DNA of 9,301 nucleotides from G020351775 sp039588335 (lineage in GTDB: Bacteria; Gemmatimonadota; Gemmatimonadetes; Gemmatimonadales; GWC2-71-9): NCBI GenBank assembly GCA_039588335.1, contig JBDGZZ010000164.1, forward strand, positions 1-9,301, written 5' to 3'. Below the pieces are notes generated by a model, which was not told the DNA's origin, did no database searches, and saw only the letters and a list, made by a program, of their open reading frames with translations. A program made the translations under genes and the position numbers. How positions within the stretch are numbered: position 1 is the first letter of the stretch; each line of letters begins with the position of its first letter. This document shows positions 1 through 5,002 of this stretch, one piece after another.

Positions 1-1205
1 ATATCACTCACGGCACAGTCAAAACTCGAGTATGAGGACTACACGCTGGAGAACGGATTGCGCGTGTTGCTCGTGGAAGACCACTCGGCTCCGGTGGTCA
101 CGGTCGATGTTTGGTACAATGTGGGAAGCCGGAACGAGCGCGTGGGCCGATCGGGTTTCGCACACCTTTTCGAGCACATGATGTTTCAGGGTTCGGCGAA
201 CGTGAAGAAGGGCGAGCACGGGCAAATGATCACTCGCGTCGGTGGCGTGCGAAACGGCAGCACCAATGAGGGCCGCACCAACTACTATCAGACCGTGCCG
301 GCCAACCGCATGAACCTCGCTCTTTGGCTCGAAGCCGACCGCATGCGGTCGCTCGCCGTGACCGAGGAGAACTTCGAGAACCAGCGGGAGGTGGTGAAGG
401 AGGAACGAAGACTGCGGATCGACAACCAGCCCTACATACCTGCTGTACTCGACGGAACGACGTTGATGTTCGATTCGACCGACTGCTTCGCCTAACGATC
501 GCTGTGGTGGGAGACTTCGACCCATCCGAAGCCAGAGACTTGATCACCCAATACTTCGGCGACATCCCTCGCGGCGAGGATCCGCCGCCCGTGAGCTGCT
601 CGTACGGCTATGAGACGGGCGCGCAAACGCGCGAGTGGGAGGACGAACATGCGAACTTGCCCGCGGTGCTAGTGGCGTTTCGGGTTCCACCTCACTCAGA
701 CCCGGACACGCGGGCGCTCGATCTCCTGGGCACGATTCTGGGGGGCGGCGAGAGTTCCCGGCTCAACCGAGCGATGGTTCGAGAGGCGAAGACGGCGCTT
801 CAGGCAGGCATGCAGCAGAACTCACGTCGGGGCCCGGGAATGGTAGTCGCCGTGGCCATTGCCAATCAGGGAGTCGACGCCGCCACACTGCAGCAACAGC
901 TGATGGAGCAGGTGGCCAAGATCGTTGAAGAGGGAGTCACCGAGCAGGAACTCGAAAAGGCGCGTAACGATTTCCGAGCGTCGTTCATATTCGGCTCGCA
1001 GACCACAATGCAAGTTGCCGAGCGGCTACAGCACTACGCTCACCATCACGATGCGATGGACGAGATTGGCACAGACCTCGATCAGTACATGCAGGTGACG
1101 GCAGACGATATTCGCAGGGTCGCAGCCAAGTATATGGTACCTCAAAACAGCTACACCATCGTCATCGTGCCCCGGTCGGGCGCAGGGGAAGGAGTCGTAC
1201 CATGA
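1..1205 (+). pseudogene. M16B zinc metallopeptidase (HxxEH subunit), broken by a frameshift and internal deletion, 5' end outside window
   Basis: This is a pitrilysin-like (M16B) protease subunit. Frame 1 is open from the left window edge to a TAA at 493-495. It shows the family start (TLENGLRVLLVEDHSAPVV), the inverted zinc motif HLFEH with its first His codon at 163-165, and the distal Glu ligand in VVKEERR about 75 residues later. The reading then moves to frame 3 (RLTIAVVGDFDP from about 492) and continues as a normal C-terminal half to the TGA at 1203-1205. Relatives have about 55 residues between the DNQPY-like segment and the GDFD strand; here only about 30 fit, so roughly 35-40 codons are missing at the frame change. 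This subunit lacks the Tyr of the Arg/Tyr pair (VREAKTALQAG), as expected for the zinc half of a heterodimer. The gene overlaps the next one by ATGA. It is called a pseudogene because of the lesion, although an assembly error could give the same picture. Confidence 0.85.
1189..1194 (+). promoter_or_regulatory. Shine-Dalgarno site for the second M16 gene
   Basis: AAGGAG lies 7 nt upstream of the ATG at 1202, inside the 3' end of the preceding gene. With the ATGA stop/start overlap it supports translational coupling and this start. A second in-frame ATG at 1223, preceded by GGAAAGG, is an alternative that would remove seven residues ahead of the signal peptide. Confidence 0.7.
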
Positions 1206-3343
1206 ACCGGACGGAAAGGCCGATGAGCAAACAGGCAGACAGGAAGAACACGGGCTCGCTCGCGAGCACGGCCCTCACTCTGGCGTGTTGTCTCGTCATG
1301 AGTTTCCCCGTGAATCTGCTCGCGCAATACCCGACGACGCCTCCACCACCGGGCGAACTCCGACCGCTCCAATTCCCCGAATTCCAGGAAGCCACTTTGG
1401 ACAACGGAATCCAGCTCGTTGTCGTAGAGAACAACCGGCTGCCCATAGTCAGCATTTCGTTCAGCCTACAGGCCGGGTCGAGATACGATCCGGCCGGCCT
1501 GGAAGGGCTTGCAGGCATGGTTGCCGAGTTGCTCAGCAGAGGAACCACTACGCGATCTGCCGATCAGATCGCCGAAGAAATCGAGAGTGTCGGTGCGAAT
1601 TTGTCTGCCAATGCCAGTTCCGATTTCATCACTGTGTCGACCACCGTAATCTCAGAACACGCTGATTTGGCTTTCGAGTTGATTGCGGACGTACTGATCA
1701 ACTCGACCTATACCGAGATGGAACTGGAGCTAGCTAGAACCCGTATTCTCTCCAGTCTGCGTTTGGAAGCGTCCGATCCCAACGCTCTAGCCACTCAGTT
1801 CTTCGCAAGCTCAGTGTACGGCGATCATCCCTACGGCCGCAGTCAGACAGAGGCTTCGGTAGCGGCGATCATGCGATCGGCCGTACAGCAGTTCGCAGGC
1901 ATGCGACTCGCGCCGGGAGGTAGCCTAGTAGTAGTCTCGGGCGACCTGTCGCTGGCCGACGCGCGGCGATTGTTGGAACGGTACACGGGATCTTGGAACG
2001 GTACCCCGCCAACGGTGGAGACAGCGGCACCACCAGCGCCCGCACCAACCAAGATTGTTCTGGTACACCGCCCCGGTTCGGCCCAGTCGAACATCAGGGT
2101 CGGCAATCTCGCAATCAAACCGGGAGACGATCTGTTTTACCCGGCCACGGTGGCAAACCGTATTCTCGGCGGTGGGTCTGCCGCGCGCCTGTATGAAATT
2201 CTGCGGCAGCAAAACGGTTGGACTTACGGCGCGTACTCCGGAATCCAACGACGCAAAGACGTCGGCTATTTCCAGGCCAACACCGAAGTGAGGGCAGAGG
2301 TAACCGACAGTGCCTTGGCCGAGATCCTGGTTCAACTGCGGCGCATGCGCACCGAAACAGTCGCCGACAGCGAGCTGACCGACGCCAAGGGATTCCTCGT
2401 CGGATCTTTTCCCTTGACGATCGAAACGCCGCAACAGGTGGCTGGCCAGGTGGCACGCTCCCGGTTACTGGGGCTGGGCGACGACTATCTGCACACATAC
2501 CGCGAGCGATTGGCTGCAGTAGATGCAACCAGCGCGATGGATGCCGCACGGGCAGTGATACACCCGGACTCTGCGGTGGTGGTGGTGGTAGGCGACGGCC
2601 AGGCGATTTACGATGGACTCGCAGCTATCGCTCCTGTAACGATCGTGAGCATAGACGGCAGCTACCTGACGCCTGCCGATCTAACGCCCACCGCGGTAGC
2701 CATCGAGTTTGACCGCGCGCAACTCGTGGCCCGGCGCGACTCGTTCCAGATATCGTTTCAGGGTAACCCCATAGGTCAACAGATAAACGAACTGGTAATC
2801 GGCAGCGACGTCATCACATACACGGAGACAACGGACATTCCGTTGATGGGGATGACGCAGGAGGCGACTATACTGCTCGATCCCGAGAGTCTCGTTCCCC
2901 GGTCAACCGAACAGGTGGGACTGGTTGCCGGCCAGAACATAGAGTCGCACCTGACGTACGAGGCAGGCCGCGTCACCGGCCAGGTCCAAGTCCCTCAGCC
3001 CACCGGTGAAATCGAGACCAAGCAAGTCGACGCTCAATTCGTCGATGGTGCCGTGGACGCCAGTGTGATTCAGATGCTGCTGCCATCCATGCCGCTGGCA
3101 GAAGGAGCGTCGCTCACGGTCAGCGCATTCACCGCCGCGGAAGGCACGGTGAAGCCGATTACCGTCAAAGTGCTGGGAGTCGAGGAAGTCACGGTGCCTG
3201 CCGGCACGTTCTCAACGTACAAGGTGGACGTTAGCGGTGGCGAGCAACCGCTGATACTCTATGTCAGTACCGATACGCCCCGCAGAGTAGTACGAATCGA
3301 GCTTCTGGCTCAGCCGGTGGTGTTTGAGTTGGCTGGGGGATAA
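1202..3343 (+). CDS. Secreted M16-family peptidase-like partner subunit with C-terminal DUF3108-like domain
   Basis: This 713-residue protein is the non-zinc partner of an M16B heterodimer. Residues 1-41 look like a Sec signal peptide: basic start, hydrophobic run at about 18-40, likely cleavage after NLLA before QYPTTPPPP. That places it in the periplasm or outside. Residues about 60-500 form two M16 half-domains. At the position of HxxEH the sequence is GMVAE (residues 105-109), so the zinc ligands are absent. The second half keeps an Arg and Tyr seven residues apart (EILRQQNGWTYGAYSG, R335 and Y342), matching the substrate-binding pair of this superfamily. Residues about 505-713 form an extra beta-rich domain ending VPAGTFSTYKVDVSGGEQPLILYVS, which resembles DUF3108-type domains; this assignment is tentative. 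It is coupled to the upstream zinc subunit. As that subunit is broken here, this protein may lack a catalytic partner. The M16 assignment is firm; the substrate is unknown. Confidence 0.9.
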   Translation: MNRTERPMSKQADRKNTGSLASTALTLACCLVMSFPVNLLAQYPTTPPPPGELRPLQFPEFQEATLDNGIQLVVVENNRLPIVSISFSLQAGSRYDPAGLEGLAGMVAELLSRGTTTRSADQIAEEIESVGANLSANASSDFITVSTTVISEHADLAFELIADVLINSTYTEMELELARTRILSSLRLEASDPNALATQFFASSVYGDHPYGRSQTEASVAAIMRSAVQQFAGMRLAPGGSLVVVSGDLSLADARRLLERYTGSWNGTPPTVETAAPPAPAPTKIVLVHRPGSAQSNIRVGNLAIKPGDDLFYPATVANRILGGGSAARLYEILRQQNGWTYGAYSGIQRRKDVGYFQANTEVRAEVTDSALAEILVQLRRMRTETVADSELTDAKGFLVGSFPLTIETPQQVAGQVARSRLLGLGDDYLHTYRERLAAVDATSAMDAARAVIHPDSAVVVVVGDGQAIYDGLAAIAPVTIVSIDGSYLTPADLTPTAVAIEFDRAQLVARRDSFQISFQGNPIGQQINELVIGSDVITYTETTDIPLMGMTQEATILLDPESLVPRSTEQVGLVAGQNIESHLTYEAGRVTGQVQVPQPTGEIETKQVDAQFVDGAVDASVIQMLLPSMPLAEGASLTVSAFTAAEGTVKPITVKVLGVEEVTVPAGTFSTYKVDVSGGEQPLILYVSTDTPRRVVRIELLAQPVVFELAGG

Positions 3344-3561
3344 GAAGGGACGGTAAGGGACGGGCGAAAAGAGACGGAAAGAAGAGACGGGAAGAGGCGG
3401 GCAAAAAGAGACGGAAAGAAGAGACGGGAAGAGGCGGGCAAAAAGAGGCGGGCAAAAAGAGACGGTAAGGGACGGTAAGAGGCGGGAAGGGACGGTAAGA
3501 GGCGGGAAGAGACGGTAAGGGGCGGGAAGAGACGGTAAGAGGCGGGAAGAGACGGTAAGGG
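3344..3561 (+). repeat. Left purine-rich tandem array (NAAGRGRCGG family)
   Basis: Nineteen complete units follow the M16 stop codon without a gap. The main unit is a decamer, NAAGRGRCGG, with T or G at position 1 and A/G at positions 5 and 7. It is mixed with a 14-mer (GCRAAAAGAGRCGG, four copies) and a 13-mer (AAAGAAGAGACGG, two copies). There is higher-order structure. A 37 bp block repeats at 3378-3414 and 3415-3451 with one difference. A 20 bp dimer of a T-type and a G-type unit repeats four times at 3476-3555 with only A/G changes. The array ends in a partial unit that runs into the palindrome at 3562. The G-rich strand is the sense strand of the M16 gene, so a transcript would have a 3' tail of almost only purines and C. 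Confidence 0.93.
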
Positions 3562-3590
3562 AGGCGATCGCAAGCGATCGCCTTTCTTAT
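3562..3590 (+). terminator. Likely intrinsic terminator of the M16 operon
   Basis: AGGCGATCGC and GCGATCGCCT form a perfect inverted repeat separated by AA (3562-3583), so a 9 bp stem with a CAAG loop is expected. A T-rich run, TTTCTTAT, follows directly. It ends the left array and separates it from the four-helix-bundle gene. The GCGATCGC octamer occurs twice and resembles the HIP1 repeat of cyanobacteria, but here it is simply the two arms of a hairpin. Confidence 0.7.
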
Positions 3591-3662
3591 TTGGCGTTTT
3601 ATTGGTGCCAATGGCGCTACGATGGTTACGGCGTCCCTGTGCTCGACTGCAGATTGCGATCC

Positions 3663-4022
3663 ATGGCAAAGTACGAGAATCTGGAAGCCTGGAAAGCGTG
3701 TCACGAACTGGCATTGGCAGTATATCGTGTCACCGAAAGCTTCCCGTCCGATGAGCGTTACGGATTGACCTCGCAAGCAAGGAGGGCTGCATTCTCTGCT
3801 GCGGCCAACATCTGCGAGGGATCGGCAAGACGAGGAAAGCGCGAGTTTCGACGGTTTCTGGATATCTCGCTGGGGTCTCTCTCCGAACTCACGTACGTAT
3901 TCCGTCTGGCCCGTGATCTGAAGATCATTACCCAGAAGGGCTGGGAAGAACTCGAGAAGGTGCGCGGGCGTGCAGGCTTTCTCACGTGGCGACTGTACCG
4001 GTCTATAGCCAACGGTTTGTGA
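3663..4022 (+). CDS. Four-helix-bundle protein (23S rRNA IVS / S23 family, Avd-like)
   Basis: This 119-residue protein has the family's usual length and landmarks. It starts MAKYENLEAWKACHELALAVY, has a loop near LTSQARRAAFSAAANICEGSARRGKREF (residues 35-62), then FLDISLGSLSELTYVF, and a last helix ending in RLYRSIANGL. It is basic by count (21 Lys/Arg against 14 Asp/Glu). Relatives are encoded in intervening sequences of 23S rRNA in some bacteria, and Avd of diversity-generating retroelements has the same fold, forms pentamers and binds nucleic acid with its reverse transcriptase. No reverse transcriptase or rRNA lies nearby here. The frame is open upstream to 3591, but the family start matches the ATG at 3663. 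No clear Shine-Dalgarno site or promoter is visible in 3584-3662; only a short dyad, ATTGG-TG-CCAAT (3601-3612), stands out. The family is certain. The function is unknown, and action on the flanking arrays or their transcript is a hypothesis. Confidence 0.93.
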   Translation: MAKYENLEAWKACHELALAVYRVTESFPSDERYGLTSQARRAAFSAAANICEGSARRGKREFRRFLDISLGSLSELTYVFRLARDLKIITQKGWEELEKVRGRAGFLTWRLYRSIANGL

Positions 4023-4029
4023 CAACGAA

Positions 4030-4059
4030 AGCGGCCGTCGTGTTTCCACGCCGGCCGCT
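4030..4059 (-). terminator. Hairpin at the inner end of the right array, possible rpmA terminator
   Basis: AGCGGCCG (4030-4037) pairs with CGGCCGCT (4052-4059), and CGTG pairs with CACG inside around a TTTC loop, giving a strong stem of about 12 bp with one mismatch. Read on the - strand it is followed by TTCGTT, a short T-rich tail, so it could end the rplU-rpmA transcript after it crosses the right array. It lies 8 bp past the stop of the four-helix-bundle gene and may serve that transcript too, though the + side tail is C-rich. It mirrors the hairpin at 3562-3583 in position. Confidence 0.55.
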
Positions 4060-4216
4060 CCCTTCCCGTCCCTTGCCCTCTCTTCCCATCTCTTCCCGTC
4101 TCTTTTCGCCCGTCCCTTGCCGTCTCTTTTTTGTCCGTCTCTTCCCGTCTCTTTTCGCCCGTCCCTTGCCGTCTCTTTTCTCCCGTCTCTTTTCGCCCGT
4201 CTCTTCCCGCCCCTTC
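4055..4216 (-). repeat. Right purine-rich tandem array, inverted relative to the left one
   Basis: Read on the - strand from the rpmA stop codon there are thirteen complete units and a last altered one: decamers of the type GAAGRGACGG and CAAGGGACGG, 14-mers GCGAAAAGAGACGG (three exact copies), and one each of GAGAAAAGAGACGG and the 15-mer ACAAAAAAGAGACGG. It is the same repeat family as 3344-3561 on the opposite strand, but it uses CAAG units where the left array uses TAAG units, so the two arrays have diversified separately. As on the left, the G-rich strand is the sense strand of the adjoining gene and the array follows the stop codon directly. The last unit runs into the hairpin at 4030-4059. 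Confidence 0.93.
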
Positions 4217-4471
4217 TTATACCGCGTACACACTCACCTTGAGACGCTTCTTGTTCTTGTGCTCGAACTTCACGACACCGTCGATCAAAGCGAACAGAGA
4301 GTCGTCGCCGGCGCGTTTGACGTTCAGGCCGGGGTGGAACTTGGTGCCGCGCTGTTTGACGAGAATGTTGCCCGCCCGCACGACCTGCCCGCCAAAGCGC
4401 TTGACCCCGAGGAACTTCGGCTTCGAATCGCGGCCGTTGCGGCTGGAGCCTACGCCTTTTTTATGTGCCAT
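4217..4471 (-). CDS. rpmA: 50S ribosomal protein L27
   Basis: This is an 84-residue L27 of normal length. It starts MAHKKGVGSSRNGRDS and continues with KFLGVKRFGGQVVRAGNILVKQRGTKFHPG and the conserved VVKFEHKNKKR...VSVY end. The N-terminus reaches towards the peptidyl-transferase centre in the ribosome. It lacks the cleaved N-terminal extension seen in Firmicutes, which agrees with the absence of a ysxB/prp gene between L21 and L27. It lies 5 bp after rplU, so the two are co-transcribed. Its ATG has no strong Shine-Dalgarno site, so translation is probably coupled to rplU. Its TAA is the first codon-sized part of the terminal repeat of the neighbouring cassette. Confidence 0.98.
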   Translation of the reverse strand: MAHKKGVGSSRNGRDSKPKFLGVKRFGGQVVRAGNILVKQRGTKFHPGLNVKRAGDDSLFALIDGVVKFEHKNKKRLKVSVYAV

Positions 4472-4476
4472 ATCGA

Positions 4477-4794
4477 CTAACCCAGCTTGAGACTGGTGAT
4501 CTTGATCTCGGTGAATTGCGCCCGGTGACCCGTCTTCCGGCGGTAATTCTTGCGCCGCTTGAACTTGAAAACGATGATCTTGCGGCCCTTGCCATGGCGC
4601 ACGATCTCAGCCGTGACCTTGGCGCCCTTAACGGTGGGCTGCCCCGCCTTGATCTTGTCGCCGTCACTGGAAAGCAGCACCTCGTCGAACGTGACCTTGG
4701 CCCCCGGCTCCCCATCGACTTTGGGGATCTGGATCGTGTCGCCTTTCGACGCCCGGAACTGCTGCCCGGCAGCTTTGAAAATCGCGTAACTCAT
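4477..4794 (-). CDS. rplU: 50S ribosomal protein L21
   Basis: This 105-residue protein matches L21. It has the start MSYAIFKAAGQQFRASKGD (relatives have the sense of YAVIKTGGKQYRV), the central VTFDEVLL, and the basic C-terminal segment KFKRRKNYRRKTGHRAQFTEIKI that binds 23S rRNA. It is the first gene of the rplU-rpmA unit. No Shine-Dalgarno site precedes the ATG, and a good promoter lies so close that the mRNA is probably leaderless. The long intergenic repeat region upstream separates it from rng. Confidence 0.98.
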   Translation of the reverse strand: MSYAIFKAAGQQFRASKGDTIQIPKVDGEPGAKVTFDEVLLSSDGDKIKAGQPTVKGAKVTAEIVRHGKGRKIIVFKFKRRKNYRRKTGHRAQFTEIKITSLKLG

Positions 4795-4802
4795 AGCTGA
4801 GA

Positions 4803-4831
4803 AGCATACTTAGGCACCGGAGGTGGGTCAA
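4803..4831 (-). promoter_or_regulatory. sigma70-type promoter of rplU-rpmA, apparently leaderless
   Basis: On the - strand, TTGACC (4831-4826) and TATGCT (4808-4803) are separated by exactly 17 bp, a near-consensus housekeeping promoter. Only 8 nt separate the -10 box from the ATG at 4794, so transcription should start within about 0-4 nt of the start codon. The lack of a Shine-Dalgarno site fits a leaderless mRNA. Confidence 0.75.
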
Positions 4832-4835
4832 GTGA

Positions 4836-4870
4836 GGGGAGCGGGGAGCGGGGAGCGGGGAGCTGGGAGC
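4836..4870 (+). repeat. GGGGAGC heptamer array, with G-quadruplex motif
   Basis: Five tandem heptamers, four perfect GGGGAGC and one TGGGAGC. Four runs of four G with 3-nt AGC loops make a textbook G-quadruplex motif on the + strand, which is the template strand of rplU. The array stops 4 bp before the rplU -35 box. It is the left arm of an inverted pair with 4948-4974. Confidence 0.9.
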
Positions 4871-4947
4871 GGACCACCCGACCCCACCCGTTTATCCTTC
4901 CAGTCTCCGCCCCGCTAGCCGATCTCGTCGCTCGTTCCCACTTTTCT

Positions 4948-4974
4948 GCTCCCTGCTCCCTGCTCCCCGCTCCG
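4948..4974 (-). repeat. Inverted heptamer array downstream of rng
   Basis: On the - strand just after rng this reads GGAGC, GGGGAGC, AGGGAGC, AGGGAGC: close to four units of the same heptamer as 4836-4870 but inverted. A transcript across both arms could form a stem of roughly 27-30 bp with a 77 nt loop. The loop (4871-4947) shows no coding sequence or other recognisable element. The hairpin could help separate rng transcripts from the rplU promoter, but there is no T-tract, so it is not called a terminator. Confidence 0.85.
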
Positions 4975-4982
4975 TCGCCTTT

Positions 4983-5002
4983 AGGCGACCTCAGGCGACC
5001 TC
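4983..5002 (-). repeat. 10 bp tandem duplication across the rng stop codon
   Basis: AGGCGACCTC occurs twice in direct succession on the + strand (4983-4992, 4993-5002). The rng TGA (4993-4991 on the - strand) is created at the junction; without the duplication the frame would end in TAA at the same residue. GTCGCCT (4974-4980) and AGGCGAC (4983-4989) also form a small dyad here. Confidence 0.8.

Larger units (their letters stand above)
3340..4220 (+). other. Putative cassette: four-helix-bundle gene between inverted purine-rich repeat arrays
   Basis: The segment between the stop codons of the M16 gene and rpmA is symmetric. Its ends match as an inverted repeat, ATAAGAAGGGACGG at 3340-3353 and the complement of ATAAGAAGGGGCGG at 4207-4220 (13 of 14 bases). 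Inside each end lies a tandem array of 10-15 bp purine-rich units, then a strong hairpin, and in the centre a four-helix-bundle gene. The stop codons of both flanking genes lie within the terminal repeats. No transposase, integrase or reverse transcriptase is visible. Whether the segment moves as a unit cannot be told from one copy; the boundaries are an inference from symmetry. Confidence 0.5.

Noticed and set aside
3344..3561. CRISPR array
   Set aside because: Units are 10-14 bp, contiguous, and there are no spacers; no cas genes are present.
3562..3583. HIP1 (GCGATCGC) sites as a sign of cyanobacterial origin
   Set aside because: The two octamers are the arms of one terminator-like hairpin, and the octamer was not noticed elsewhere; the gene content is not cyanobacterial.
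3591..3662. N-terminal extension of the four-helix-bundle protein (open frame upstream of the ATG)
   Set aside because: The 24 extra residues (AFYWCQWRYDGYG...) do not resemble the family, whose members start with the MAKYENLEAWK-type helix.
3663..4022. Diversity-generating retroelement (Avd gene)
   Set aside because: The protein has the Avd fold family, but no reverse transcriptase, template/variable repeat pair with adenine-specific changes, or target gene is present in the window.
3340..4220. True 23S rRNA intervening sequence
   Set aside because: No rRNA flanks the element; its neighbours are protein genes.
4003..4233. Lys/Arg/Glu-rich small protein on the - strand (and Ser/Pro/Leu-rich ones in other frames of both arrays)
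   Set aside because: These frames are open only because the purine-rich repeat contains no stop codons in those frames. They have no ribosome site and no family resemblance.
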